Assembly: GCF_001427795.1 (NCBI RefSeq)
Contig: NZ_LMHJ01000003.1
Location: forward strand, 1,088,507 to 1,152,506
Origin: Nocardioides sp. Root682
GTDB lineage: Bacteria; Actinomycetota; Actinomycetes; Propionibacteriales; Nocardioidaceae
Direction: 5' to 3'
DNA length: 64,000 nucleotides
The notes beneath the pieces were generated by a model. It searched no databases. It was not told the origin of the DNA and saw nothing but the letters and a program-made list of their open reading frames with translations. The translations under genes and the position numbers were made by a program. Position 1 is the stretch's first letter. Each line of letters starts with the position of its first letter. This document shows, piece after piece, positions 1 to 8,654 of the stretch.

Positions 1-69
1 CGTCCTTCGGTGCTTTTCAACAGTTGCATATGACCGCCACAGCAAAACCACTCGGTTAGGGTTCTCTCC

Positions 70-1356
70 ATGAAGATCGTCGCTGCAGCTGCGCTGCTCC
101 TGCTCGGCCTGCTCTCGGGCTCGGGTACGGTGCCGGCCGCGAATGCCGCTCCCGCTCCCGTGGCTTCGGCCACGGCTGCGACGGCCGCCGGGGCCGACAC
201 GTGGCTGCCGCCGCGCGGCCAGGTCTTCAACATCCCGAACGGTGGTTTCGAGGGCCGCACGGCGATCCTCAAGCGCGTGCACGACGGCATCCGGCACACG
301 CCGGCTGGCGCCACGATCCGGTTCGCGTCGTACAACATCGACCGCAAGGACACCGCAGGCCTCCTCAAGCAGGCGAAGGACCGCGGCGTCAACGTCCAGA
401 TCGTCGTCAACGCGAACCTCATCGGTCCGGTGGAGAAGGGTCTGCAGGCCAAGCTGGGCAAGAACCCGGCCCGCCCGAGCTTCCTGATCATCTGCAAGAA
501 CGCGTGCCGCAACGGCGCCCCCGGCGGCAACATGCACCAGAAGGTGTACTCCTTCAGCCAGACCGGTGCTGCGCGCGGCGTGATCATCAACAGCTCCGCC
601 AACCTCAGCGGCGGTGCCGTCAACGGCCAGTGGAACGACGCCTTCACCGTCTACGGCAACGCCGATCTGTTCAACAGCTGGCTGACCGTCTTCCGCCAGC
701 TGCGGCTCGACCGCACCGCCTCGCCTCGCCGGATCACCTACCGCACCGAGACCCTGGGGGTGTTCTACCAGCGCTTCGCGGCCCCGCGGGAGACCGTGCG
801 CGTCGCGAGCACCGGCGATGCCCCGCTCGACCGCCTCAACCTCACCTCCTGCAAGACCACCGGTGCCTTCGGCTACCAGAACCGCACGGTGATCCGGATC
901 GCGATGTACGCCTGGTACGGCCCGCGCGGCGCGCGGATCGCGAGGGCGGTGGCTGCCCGCAAGCGTGAGGGCTGCAACGTCGCTGTCATCGGTTCGGTCA
1001 TCAGCAAGGAAGTCGTGAGCATCCTGCAGCGCTCGGGGATCCCCGTGAAGGCCGCCGACTGGGACTTCGGCCAGAAGCTCTCCACAGGCGGCGAGAAGAT
1101 GGTCTACGGAACGCGCTGCTACTCCCACCTGAAGGTGCTCACCATCGACGGCACCTACAAGGGCCGTGGTACCAAGGTCGTCTTCACCGGTTCCGAGAAC
1201 TGGTCGGCGCCTGCGCTCGGCAGCGACGAGGTCACCTACGAGATCCACGACGCGGCCGTGCTGAGCGCCTACAACACGAAGTGGCGTCGGATGTGGGACA
1301 GCCGGGACGCCACGCACAAGGTGGGTCTCGAGCCCACCCGTCGTCCCTGCGCCTGA
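70..1356 (+). CDS. Secreted phospholipase D-like phosphodiesterase
   Basis: This is a 428-residue exported protein. Residues 1 to about 26 form a Sec signal peptide with an AANA cleavage site. The mature part carries two phospholipase D-type HxK motifs. The second (HLKVLTID, His353, Lys355, Asp360) is canonical and is followed by a TGSENWS motif. The first (HQKVYSFS, His156, Lys158) lacks the usual aspartate. The family hydrolyses phosphodiester bonds in phospholipids or nucleic acids; the substrate here cannot be read. It ends 24 bases before proA but is unlikely to share its function. The fold call is firm, the substrate is unknown. Confidence 0.85.
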   Translation: MKIVAAAALLLLGLLSGSGTVPAANAAPAPVASATAATAAGADTWLPPRGQVFNIPNGGFEGRTAILKRVHDGIRHTPAGATIRFASYNIDRKDTAGLLKQAKDRGVNVQIVVNANLIGPVEKGLQAKLGKNPARPSFLIICKNACRNGAPGGNMHQKVYSFSQTGAARGVIINSSANLSGGAVNGQWNDAFTVYGNADLFNSWLTVFRQLRLDRTASPRRITYRTETLGVFYQRFAAPRETVRVASTGDAPLDRLNLTSCKTTGAFGYQNRTVIRIAMYAWYGPRGARIARAVAARKREGCNVAVIGSVISKEVVSILQRSGIPVKAADWDFGQKLSTGGEKMVYGTRCYSHLKVLTIDGTYKGRGTKVVFTGSENWSAPALGSDEVTYEIHDAAVLSAYNTKWRRMWDSRDATHKVGLEPTRRPCA

Positions 1357-1380
1357 GCCTGAGCAACTACCCTCTGTTCG

Positions 1381-2634
1381 GTGAGCAGCACTACCGACGA
1401 CGTCATCAGCGCGGCCCGACGGGCACGTGTCGCCAGCCGAGGGCTGGCGCTCGCCACCAGGGCAGCCAAGGACACCGCCCTGCAGGCCATGGCCGACGCG
1501 CTGCTGGCCCGTTCCGGTGAGGTCCTCACGGCCAACGCCGAGGACGTCGCGCGTGCTGTCGACGGCGGTACGCCGGACAACATCATCGACCGCCTGCGGC
1601 TGACCGACGCCCGCCTCGCGGACATGGCCCAGGGCCTGCGCGACGTGGCCGGGCTCGCTGACCCCGTCGGTGAGGTGGTGCGCGGAGGCGTGCTCGCCAA
1701 CGGACTCGAGCTGCGTCAGGTCCGGGTGCCCTTCGGCGTCGTCGGGATGATCTACGAAGCGCGCCCCAACGTCACCGCTGACGCGGCGGGTATCTGCATG
1801 AAGTCCGGCAACGCCGTGCTGCTGCGGGGCAGCTCCTCGGCGAGGTCCAGCAACGCCGCCATCGTGGCCGTGCTCCGTGACGCCGTCCAGGCCTGCGGCC
1901 TGGAGCCCGACGTGATCCAGCTGGTCCCCGGGGACAGCCACGACAGCGTCAAGGCGCTGATGCGGGCCCGCGGCCTGGTGGACGTCCTCATCCCGCGCGG
2001 CGGGGCCGGCCTGATCCAGTCGGTCGTCAACGAGTCGACGGTGCCGGTGATCGAGACCGGCGTCGGCAACTGCCACGTGTACGTCGACGCGGCCGCTGAC
2101 CTCGACAAGGCGCTGTCGATCGTCCTGAACTCCAAGACGCACCGCACCAGTGTCTGCAACGCGGCTGAATCGCTGCTGGTCCACGCCGACGTGGCGGGGG
2201 AGTTCCTGCCCCGCGTGGTCGCCGCGCTCCAGGCCGCAGGCGTCGTCCTGCACGGCGACGACGCGTTCTCGGCGTACGACGACGTCCTGCCGGCGACCGA
2301 CGACGACTGGGGCAGCGAGTACCTCTCCCTCGACATCGCCGCCCGCGTCGTACCGGACCTCGACGCGGCGCTCGAGCACATCCGGACCTGGTCGAGCGGT
2401 CACACCGACGCGATCGTCACCGAGAACCAGGCCGCTGCGCGCCGGTTCGTGGCGGAGGTCGATTCGGCCGCGGTGCTCGTCAATGCGTCGACCCGGTTCA
2501 CCGACGGAGGCGAGTTCGGGTTCGGCGCGGAGATCGGTATCAGCACCCAGAAGCTGCACGCCCGCGGGCCGATGGGGCTGCCCGAGATGACGTCGACCAA
2601 GTACGTCGTCATCGGCGACGGCCACGTTCGTTAG
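1381..2634 (+). CDS. proA: Glutamate-5-semialdehyde dehydrogenase (gamma-glutamyl phosphate reductase)
   Basis: This 417-residue enzyme is the normal length for ProA, which reduces gamma-glutamyl phosphate to glutamate-5-semialdehyde with NADPH in proline biosynthesis. The start is GTG. The catalytic cysteine lies in HRTSVCNAAE at about residue 259. The IYEARPNVT segment and the C-terminal GEFGFGAEIGISTQKLHARGP region are family hallmarks. proB is not in this window, though it may lie upstream. nadD and rsfS follow a few genes later, the usual actinobacterial order. Confidence 0.97.
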   Translation: MSSTTDDVISAARRARVASRGLALATRAAKDTALQAMADALLARSGEVLTANAEDVARAVDGGTPDNIIDRLRLTDARLADMAQGLRDVAGLADPVGEVVRGGVLANGLELRQVRVPFGVVGMIYEARPNVTADAAGICMKSGNAVLLRGSSSARSSNAAIVAVLRDAVQACGLEPDVIQLVPGDSHDSVKALMRARGLVDVLIPRGGAGLIQSVVNESTVPVIETGVGNCHVYVDAAADLDKALSIVLNSKTHRTSVCNAAESLLVHADVAGEFLPRVVAALQAAGVVLHGDDAFSAYDDVLPATDDDWGSEYLSLDIAARVVPDLDAALEHIRTWSSGHTDAIVTENQAAARRFVAEVDSAAVLVNASTRFTDGGEFGFGAEIGISTQKLHARGPMGLPEMTSTKYVVIGDGHVR

Positions 2635-2680
2635 GGGCCGATTCACCGACCGCTCATGGTCGCGCGATAGGTTTCGCGAC

Positions 2681-3331
2681 ATGGCAGGCTCCCCGGACCG
2701 GATCTACGCAGATCCGTCCGTCGAACGGCTCTTCACCGGAGCCACGATCATCACGTTCATCCGTACGGCCATCACCCTGGCCATCGCCGTCTGGGCGGCG
2801 TACGACGAAAGCCTGACCCTGATCGCCGTCGGACTGGTCGTCTACTGGGTGGGCGACAGCATCGACGGCGAGTGGGCGCGCTGGTTCGACTGCGAGACCC
2901 GGATGGGCGCGGTCGTCGACATGATGTGCGACCGGCTCAGCTGCGGTGCGTTGTACGTCGGCCTGATCTGGCTCGAGCCGACCGGGTGGCTGAGCGACGA
3001 GCCGATGACGTGGATCGGGATCCCGATCGCGATCTACCTGTTCGAGTTCATGGTCATCGACATGTACCTGTCGCTGGCCTTCCTCGCGTGGCCGATCCGC
3101 AGCCCCAACTACTTCCACGTCATCGACCGCCGGATCTACCTGTGGAACTGGTCCCGGATCGGGAAGGCGGCCAACTCCGGCGCCTTCGCGGTGATCCTCC
3201 TGGCGACCGGCTGGGTGTGGCTCGGCATCGTGATCGCGGTCGCGCTGCTGGTCCTCAAGTGCGTCTCTCTCGGATGGCTGCTGAGGTTGGGGATTCCGAT
3301 CCCCGCGCGCGAGCAGGCTCCGGCCCAGTGA
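2681..3331 (+). CDS. CDP-alcohol phosphatidyltransferase family membrane protein
   Basis: This 216-residue integral membrane enzyme carries a perfect CDP-alcohol phosphotransferase signature DGx2ARx8Gx3Dx3D (Asp62, Gly63, Ala66, Arg67, Gly76, Asp80, Asp84). The family moves a phosphoalcohol from a CDP-activated donor onto an alcohol acceptor in phospholipid synthesis. Several hydrophobic segments follow the motif. A TAGGTT -10-like hexamer at 2668-2673 lies 7 bases before the ATG, which suggests a leaderless transcript. The exact lipid product is not readable; it lacks clear pgsA or pssA identity. Confidence 0.85.
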   Translation: MAGSPDRIYADPSVERLFTGATIITFIRTAITLAIAVWAAYDESLTLIAVGLVVYWVGDSIDGEWARWFDCETRMGAVVDMMCDRLSCGALYVGLIWLEPTGWLSDEPMTWIGIPIAIYLFEFMVIDMYLSLAFLAWPIRSPNYFHVIDRRIYLWNWSRIGKAANSGAFAVILLATGWVWLGIVIAVALLVLKCVSLGWLLRLGIPIPAREQAPAQ

Positions 3332-3344
3332 CCCGGGGGCCGGC

Positions 3345-3806
3345 ATGATCCTGTGGCTGACGACGTTCGCCTTCAGCATTGCCTCGGCCCTGCTCCCCTT
3401 CCTCCCGATGGAGGTCTACATCGTCGGGGCCGGCGCCGCCGACGGTGGTACGGCGGCCGCGATCGCCCTGGGCATTGCGGCCGGCGCGGGCGCGACCGTC
3501 GGCAAGGTGATCTGGTACGAAGCGGCCCGCCGCGGGGCCGACTCGGCCTGGGCCCAGAAGAAGCTGTCCTCCCCGAAGGTGAAGGCGGGCTACGAGAAGT
3601 GGGTCGCCCGGATGCAGGGGCGGCCCTGGTACGCCATCGGTGTGATGTTCGTGGCGGCTTCCGTCGGGATCCCGCCGCTGCTGGTCATGGCCGCCGTCGG
3701 CGGGCTGCTCAAGATGCCGTTGTGGGCGTTCATCCCGACCGTTTTCATCGGGCGCTCGATCCGCTTCACGCTGCTCTTCCTGGGTGTCGACTTCGCGCTC
3801 CACTGA
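3345..3806 (+). CDS. Small DedA/VTT-like membrane protein
   Basis: This 153-residue protein has several hydrophobic segments separated by glycine- and alanine-rich stretches and a short charged loop, with GRPWYAIGVMFVAASVGIPP near the middle. The pattern resembles the VTT/SNARE-associated (DedA-like) fold, but it is shorter than typical DedA proteins of about 200 residues. It starts 13 bases after the CDP-alcohol transferase stop, so the two are probably one operon with a membrane-lipid theme. The family call is tentative. Confidence 0.6.
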   Translation: MILWLTTFAFSIASALLPFLPMEVYIVGAGAADGGTAAAIALGIAAGAGATVGKVIWYEAARRGADSAWAQKKLSSPKVKAGYEKWVARMQGRPWYAIGVMFVAASVGIPPLLVMAAVGGLLKMPLWAFIPTVFIGRSIRFTLLFLGVDFALH

Positions 3807-3848
3807 CCGGTGCCCACCTCCCGGCCCGGCATTCGATAGGATCCGGCC

Positions 3849-4013
3849 ATGCTCAGCCAGATCAGCACCCTTGCTCTCGCCGTCGTCAGTGCCGCCGAGG
3901 AGCACGGCGAGCCCGCCGTCAATCCGTGGTTCGTCGGTGGCGGCGTCCTGGCTCTCCTGCTGCTCCTGCTGATCGCCCTGGTCGCCTTCGGCGGCGGCCG
4001 CGAACACAGCTGA
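3849..4013 (+). CDS. 54-residue single-pass membrane peptide upstream of nadD
   Basis: The reading frame encodes 54 residues: a short N-terminal segment, an acidic stretch containing EEHGEP, then one transmembrane helix rich in Leu, Ala and Val, ending GGGREHS. A TAGGAT hexamer at 3837-3842 sits 6 bases before the ATG, consistent with a leaderless transcript. It ends 7 bases before the nadD GTG. Similar tiny membrane proteins are common next to nadD in Nocardioides-like genomes, but no function is known to me. Confidence 0.6.
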   Translation: MLSQISTLALAVVSAAEEHGEPAVNPWFVGGGVLALLLLLLIALVAFGGGREHS

Positions 4014-4020
4014 TCAGCCG

Positions 4021-4680
4021 GTGTCGGCCTCGGACCCCGGACGGCGCATCCGCCTCGGGGTAATGGGCGGCACCTTCGACCCCATTCACCACGGCCACCT
4101 CGTGGCTGCGTCGGAGGTCCAGGGCTGGTTCGGCCTCGACGAGGTCGTGTTCGTCCCCACCGGCCAGCCGTGGCAGAAGGTCGACCGCGCGGTGTCGCCG
4201 GCCGAGCACCGCTACCTGATGACGGTGATCGCCACCGCCGCGAATCCGCGGTTCACCGTGAGCCGGGTCGACATCGACCGGATCGGGCCGACGTACACGA
4301 TCGACACGCTGCGCGACCTGCGCAAGCAGCGGCCGGAAGCCGATCTCTACTTCATCACCGGCTCGGACGCGCTGACCGACATCTTCAGCTGGCGCGACGC
4401 CGAAGAGCTCTTCGAGCTGGCCCATTTCGTCGGCTGTACCCGCCCGGGCGCAGAGATGGACCCCGCGACGTTGGCAAAGATTCCGCACGAACGCGTCACC
4501 ATGGTGGAGATCCCCGCACTGGCGATCTCCTCGACCGACTGCCGCGAGAGGCAACGCAAGGGCCAGCCCGTCTGGTACCTCGTGCCTGACGGCGTCGTGC
4601 AATACATCACCAAGCACGGGATCTATCCCCACCCCGTGTCAGACAGCAACACCCTTCACGATCAGTCCGGAGACACATGA
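4021..4680 (+). CDS. nadD: Nicotinate-nucleotide adenylyltransferase
   Basis: This 219-residue enzyme adenylylates nicotinate mononucleotide to deamido-NAD in NAD synthesis. The nucleotidyltransferase motif GGTFDPIHHGHL lies near the N-terminus, and ISSTDCR near the C-terminus corresponds to the family ISSTxIR motif. The start is GTG. Its stop overlaps the rsfS ATG (ATGA), indicating translational coupling; nadD-rsfS is a widely conserved pair. Confidence 0.96.
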   Translation: MSASDPGRRIRLGVMGGTFDPIHHGHLVAASEVQGWFGLDEVVFVPTGQPWQKVDRAVSPAEHRYLMTVIATAANPRFTVSRVDIDRIGPTYTIDTLRDLRKQRPEADLYFITGSDALTDIFSWRDAEELFELAHFVGCTRPGAEMDPATLAKIPHERVTMVEIPALAISSTDCRERQRKGQPVWYLVPDGVVQYITKHGIYPHPVSDSNTLHDQSGDT

Positions 4681-5063
4681 CCGCCACCGACCACGCCGTC
4701 GAGCTCATCCGCGCCGCGGCCCTCGCCGCCGCCGACAAGCTCGCGACCGACCAGCTCGCGTTTGACGTCAGCGAGCAGCTCGCGATCACCGACGCCTTCC
4801 TGCTCGCCTCCGGCGCCAACGACCGTCAGGTCCGCGCCATCGTGGAGGAGATCGAGGACAAGCTGCGCGACCTCGGCTCCAAGCCGATCCGCCGCGAGGG
4901 CCACCGCGACGGCCGCTGGGTCCTGCTGGACTTCGGCGAGATCGTCATCCACGTGCAGCACAGCGAGGAGCGCGAGTTCTACGCGCTGGAGCGGCTGTGG
5001 CGCGACTGCCCGGTCATCGAGCTGCCGGCCGAGATCACGGGACCTGCTTCGGTCGTCGAGTAG
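4677..5063 (+). CDS. rsfS: Ribosomal silencing factor RsfS
   Basis: This 128-residue protein belongs to the RsfS/YbeB/Iojap family. It binds ribosomal protein L14 and blocks subunit joining when growth slows. The conserved core is visible in AITDAFLLASGANDRQVRAI and in the GxxxGRWVLLDFGEIVIHVQ region that ends the domain. It overlaps the end of nadD by four bases. Length and context match the family. Confidence 0.95.
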   Translation: MTATDHAVELIRAAALAAADKLATDQLAFDVSEQLAITDAFLLASGANDRQVRAIVEEIEDKLRDLGSKPIRREGHRDGRWVLLDFGEIVIHVQHSEEREFYALERLWRDCPVIELPAEITGPASVVE

Positions 5064-5083
5064 CGCTCGTGAGGGACGAACGA

Positions 5084-5698
5084 GTGCGTATCGAGACGCA
5101 TGCCCGCCGGATCGTGCTGCTCCGGCACGGCCGTACGGCGTGGAACGCGGAGCACCGGATCCAGGGCCAGCTCGACGTCGAGCTCGACGACGTCGGGGTC
5201 GACCAGGCCCGCTCGGTCGCGCCGCTGATCGCGGCGATGGAGCCCGCCCTCGTGTGGTCCAGCGACCTGGCCCGCGCCCGGATGACCGCCGACGAGGTCG
5301 CCAAGGAAGCCGGCCTCACGCCGTCGTACGACGCCCGGCTGAGGGAGTTCCGGCTGGGGGAGTACCAGGGCCAGACCCACGCCGAGCTCCTCGCGAAGGA
5401 TGCGTCCGCCTTCGAACGCTTCCGTCGTGGCGACTGGGAGGACATCCCGGGCGCTGAGTCGCCCCTCGAGGTGGCCGATCGCTTCGCCGCCACCATCCGT
5501 GACCTGGCTGCGGCGCTGGGGCCCGGACAGACCGGAGTCGCGGTGTCTCACGGTGCTGCCACCCGCACGGGCCTGGTGGCGTTCCTGGGCTGGCCGCTCA
5601 CCATCGGACGTGACCTGCGGGCGCTCGGCAACTGCGCGCGGGTGGTTCTGGAGCAGCGTACGACGGGCGACTGGGCGCTTGCGGCGTACAACCTCTGA
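5084..5698 (+). CDS. Histidine phosphatase family protein (phosphoglycerate mutase-like)
   Basis: The protein is about 204 residues, with the catalytic LLRHGRTAWN motif near its N-terminus and a second catalytic histidine in VSHGAATRTG near the C-terminus, as in the branched RHG superfamily. I chose the GTG at 5084 because a GAGGGA ribosome-binding site at 5071-5076 lies 7 bases upstream; an in-frame GTG at 5069 and an ATG at 4997 would give longer, less likely products. It directly follows rsfS. Such genes are often annotated as phosphoglycerate mutase or GpgP-like, but the substrate cannot be fixed from sequence. Confidence 0.85.
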   Translation: MRIETHARRIVLLRHGRTAWNAEHRIQGQLDVELDDVGVDQARSVAPLIAAMEPALVWSSDLARARMTADEVAKEAGLTPSYDARLREFRLGEYQGQTHAELLAKDASAFERFRRGDWEDIPGAESPLEVADRFAATIRDLAAALGPGQTGVAVSHGAATRTGLVAFLGWPLTIGRDLRALGNCARVVLEQRTTGDWALAAYNL

Positions 5699-5773
5699 CC
5701 CCGATTTCACGTCGTCGGGCAGGGTTGGCTAGTATTCCGCAGGTTGATCCGCTCCGGCGGGGAAACTGAGTTT

Positions 5774-5871
<98 letters not shown>

Positions 5872-5902
5872 AAGGTCGACTTCCCGGCGGGAAGTCGACC
5901 TT
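5872..5902 (+). terminator. Intrinsic terminator of tRNA-Ala
   Basis: AAGGTCGACTTCCC at 5872-5885 and GGGAAGTCGACCTT at 5889-5902 form a perfect 14-bp stem with a 3-base loop. CGTCGTTT follows. The position just after the tRNA fits a transcription terminator. Confidence 0.85.
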
Positions 5903-5944
5903 CGTCGTTTCACGGTTGCGCCCCGGTCGCTCCGTCGGGACCTG

Positions 5945-6046
5945 TCACTTGGCGACGCACATCGCGTAGGCCTTGAGGTCCATGAACGAGAGCTCCTGGA
6001 CGTTGACGCCGACGACCCAGTAGTCGTAGCCCGGGTACGGGGCGTT
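5945..6046 (-). pseudogene. C-terminal remnant of a truncated gene
   Basis: Reading the minus strand back from the TGA at 5945-5947 gives about 33 coding-like codons that end GVNVQELSFMDLKAYAMCVAK, rich in Tyr, Val and Gly. It looks like the end of a secreted protein. No start codon or sensible upstream sequence remains: beyond about 6046 the sequence becomes the middle of a LacI-type gene on the other strand. I read this as a gene truncated by a deletion. The family is not recognised. Confidence 0.5.
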
Positions 6047-6049
6047 CCT

Positions 6050-6541
6050 CTGGACCTGGACCGGATCGGCTTCGTCACGGCGCCACTGGTCTGGCACAAC
6101 GTCGCTGAGCTCCATCGCGACTACGCGCGCGCGTTCGAGGGCTCCGACGTCGTACCGTCTCCCGACCTCGTGGCTGAGGTTTCGGACTTCACCGTCGAGG
6201 CCGGACGCAACGCGACGGCCCGACTGCTGCAGCTTCCCGATCCACCTTCGGCGATCTTTGCCGGAGGCTCGAACCTGGCTCTCGGGGCCATGGCCGAAGC
6301 CAAGGCGCGGGGCCTGCGGGTCCCGCAGGACCTCGCGATCGTGGGTTACACCGACTCTCCCCTCGCATCACTGGTCGACCCGGCGCTGACGGTGGTCGAA
6401 GTCCCCGCGCGACAGATCGGGCTCCAGGCCATGCACGTACTCTCCGAGCTGATCCAGGGCAAGCGACCTCGTCGGCGACGTACCGTGCTCGCGACCAAGC
6501 TGATCGTGCGCGACAGCTGTGGTTCACACCCACTCGGCTGA
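6050..6541 (+). pseudogene. LacI-family regulator, N-terminally truncated remnant
   Basis: About 163 codons match the C-terminal half of a LacI/GalR sugar-binding domain: DRIGFVTAPL, then PSAIFAGGSNLALGAMAEAK, the hallmark LAIVGYTDSPLASLVDPALT, and a typical ending LIVRDSC. The N-terminal helix-turn-helix and the first half of the effector domain are missing, so it cannot bind DNA as a LacI repressor. The upstream frame stays open into the tRNA region but is not LacI-like there. The break is at about 6046-6055, next to the remnant on the other strand. Confidence 0.75.
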
Positions 6542-6545
6542 CCTG

Positions 6546-7763
6546 TCAGTCGAATGCGAGTCGCAGGGTCGCGTGCCGGCGTACGAAGATGCTGGGGACC
6601 CAGCGGGCCGCGTCGGGGCCGGTCAGTTCGACGTGACGGGTGTTCTCGAGAAGGGCGCGGATCGCCGCGGTCGCCTCCATCCGGGCGAGGGCCGAGCCGA
6701 CGCAGAAGTGGGTGCCCTTGCCGAAGGCGAGGTGCTGCCGGATGCCCGGTCGGGCGAGGTCCAGTCGGTCGGGGAGCGGGAATCGGGACGGGTCGCGGTT
6801 GGCCGACCCCCACAGCAGCAGCAGGTGGCCGCCCGCGGGCAGCACCGTGTCGCCGAGGGTGGTCTCGACGGGCACGTGGCGGTAGTGGCCGCGGAAGGGC
6901 GACTCCAGTCGGAGGCACTCGTCGAGGAAGGGATCCACGAGCGTCGGGTCAGCGCGGAGCTGCGTCTGGAGGTCGGGTCGCGTTGCCAGGAGGCGAGCGG
7001 CGGTGGAGACGAGTCCGGCTGTCGACTCCCCGCCGGCGCCGACGATCTGCAGGAGCATGAGGACGGCGGTCGACGCGGCGAGTTCGCCGTCCCGGCAGGC
7101 GGTGGCGAGGATCCCCATCAGGTCGTCGCCCGGATCGGTTTGCGCGTGGGTGAACTTCTCGTCGAGGTAGGTGTGCAACTCGAAGGACGCGGTGACCAGC
7201 GCGTCGATCCGCCCCGCGGCCACCACGCCACCGAGGAGTTCCGTGCTGTCGTACGCCCAGCTCAGCAACTGGGGGACGTCGCCGGCGGGAAGGCCGAGCA
7301 GGGTCGCGACCATGGCGAGGGGCAGCCGGTCGGCCATGGCGTCGGCCCAGTCGATCTCGCCGTGGACGGCGTAGCGGGTCCACAGGTCCTCGGCGCACGC
7401 GGCAACGGCCGTGTCGAGGGCGCGGATCCGCTTGCCGAGGGTGTTCATGACGAACCCTCGGTGGGCCTTGTGGATCGGGTCGTCGGCCGTGGCCAGCACC
7501 TGCTCGATGGTGCCCGCCCCGTCCATCTCCAGGGTCAGGGGAGCGCCGCCGGGGTTCTCGAGCATCACCGCATGCAGGCGGGAGGAGAAGTCCTCCGGAC
7601 GCGTCACCGCGTCGTGGACCAGGTCCCAGTTCGACACCAGGTGGAAGTCGGTGCCGCGCACCCGGTGGACGGGGGAGGTGTCGCGCAGGTGGCGGTACAG
7701 CGCATATGGATCCTCGACGTGCACGGGGTCGAAGAGGTCGATCTCGCCGGCGGTGATCGTCAT
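6546..7763 (-). CDS. Cytochrome P450
   Basis: This 405-residue soluble bacterial P450 has the I-helix AGGEST oxygen-activation motif, the ExxR motif in DECLRLESPF, and the heme-binding FGKGTHFCVGSALAR with Cys354 as thiolate ligand. It hydroxylates or otherwise oxidises a small molecule, with electrons from a ferredoxin; no ferredoxin or reductase gene is next to it. It is transcribed away from a TetR gene across a 211-base gap with a perfect inverted repeat, so that TetR is the likely controller. The substrate is unknown. Confidence 0.95.
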   Translation of the reverse strand: MTITAGEIDLFDPVHVEDPYALYRHLRDTSPVHRVRGTDFHLVSNWDLVHDAVTRPEDFSSRLHAVMLENPGGAPLTLEMDGAGTIEQVLATADDPIHKAHRGFVMNTLGKRIRALDTAVAACAEDLWTRYAVHGEIDWADAMADRLPLAMVATLLGLPAGDVPQLLSWAYDSTELLGGVVAAGRIDALVTASFELHTYLDEKFTHAQTDPGDDLMGILATACRDGELAASTAVLMLLQIVGAGGESTAGLVSTAARLLATRPDLQTQLRADPTLVDPFLDECLRLESPFRGHYRHVPVETTLGDTVLPAGGHLLLLWGSANRDPSRFPLPDRLDLARPGIRQHLAFGKGTHFCVGSALARMEATAAIRALLENTRHVELTGPDAARWVPSIFVRRHATLRLAFD

Positions 7764-7873
7764 CGGAGTCCTGTCGTGGGAGGGGCTTCTCGATGAATCG
7801 TTCGGGTCCGTGACGGGGCGGTCAAGGGAGTCCGGAGAAGTCGGACGGGCCGCTCCCGACCGGTTCTGAGCGG

Positions 7874-7943
7874 TGTCTCACCAAGGGCGCCGGCAGGCGG
7901 GATGACGGCGGACAAATGTGGCAGTGTGTCCCATGGTGAGACA
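7874..7943. promoter_or_regulatory. Candidate operator: 10-bp inverted repeat between P450 and TetR genes
   Basis: TGTCTCACCA (7874-7883) and TGGTGAGACA (7934-7943) are perfect inverted copies 60 bp apart, about six helical turns. The right copy also sits in an imperfect palindrome GTCCCATGGTGAGAC. Their place in the divergent gap suggests binding sites for the adjacent TetR protein, possibly with looping. This is inference; no footprint is known. Confidence 0.5.
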
Positions 7944-7974
7944 AAATACTTGAACTGTCCGAAGGGGTTTTCTC

Positions 7975-8532
7975 ATGGCGACGGCACACGCACCTGACTG
8001 GTTGGCCGGCGGTGACCGCCGCGAGCTCGCCGTACGTCGGCTGGTGGGATCGGCTCGGGAGCTCCTGGTCGAGCGCGGCGTCGAGAAGTTCAGTGCCGAA
8101 GCGGTCGCGGCGCGGGCGGGCTGCTCCCGGGCCACGCTCTACCGCTACGTCGGCGGACGGACGGCGCTCATCGATGCGGTGGTGGCCGAGGCGGCGGCCA
8201 CGGTCGCCGAACGCGTCGAGCGCGAGGTGCATGGCCTGCGCGGGAGCGAGCGGGTGGTGGAAGCGATCCTGGCTTCCGTGCTCGCGATTCGCGCGGACCG
8301 GACGCTCCAGGAGTGGTTCCTGGGGCGACGGACCGCTCGCAGCGACGAGTACTTCAGCCGCTCAGGCGCCATGGCCCAGTTGGCGACCCGCCTGACCGGG
8401 ATGGCGCAGGACCACCCGCACGGCGGCGACTGGGTGGTCCGCGTCGTCCTGTCACTCCTGGCCTGGCCGGGCCAGGACCCCGACGTCGAGCGGGATCTGG
8501 TCGTGACCTACGTCGCTCCAGCCTTCGCCTGA
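7975..8532 (+). CDS. TetR family transcriptional regulator (divergent from P450)
   Basis: The 185-residue protein has an N-terminal TetR helix-turn-helix, seen in VEKFSAEAVAARAGCSRATLYRYVGGR at about residues 36-62, followed by an all-helical ligand-binding region typical of the family. It starts at ATG 7975 with GAAGGGG upstream. It is divergent from the P450 gene and probably represses it and itself until a ligand binds. Confidence 0.9.
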   Translation: MATAHAPDWLAGGDRRELAVRRLVGSARELLVERGVEKFSAEAVAARAGCSRATLYRYVGGRTALIDAVVAEAAATVAERVEREVHGLRGSERVVEAILASVLAIRADRTLQEWFLGRRTARSDEYFSRSGAMAQLATRLTGMAQDHPHGGDWVVRVVLSLLAWPGQDPDVERDLVVTYVAPAFA

Positions 8533-8654
8533 GCGCTACCGGGCGGACGCATTGCGTGCGGCGAACGGCAGCCGCACCGGTTCGGCAGCGGTGAGTGTCG
8601 TGGCCAGCCTCAGCGGGAAGTCAGGTTTCAGCGAGCGCGACGACGGCTGAGTCG

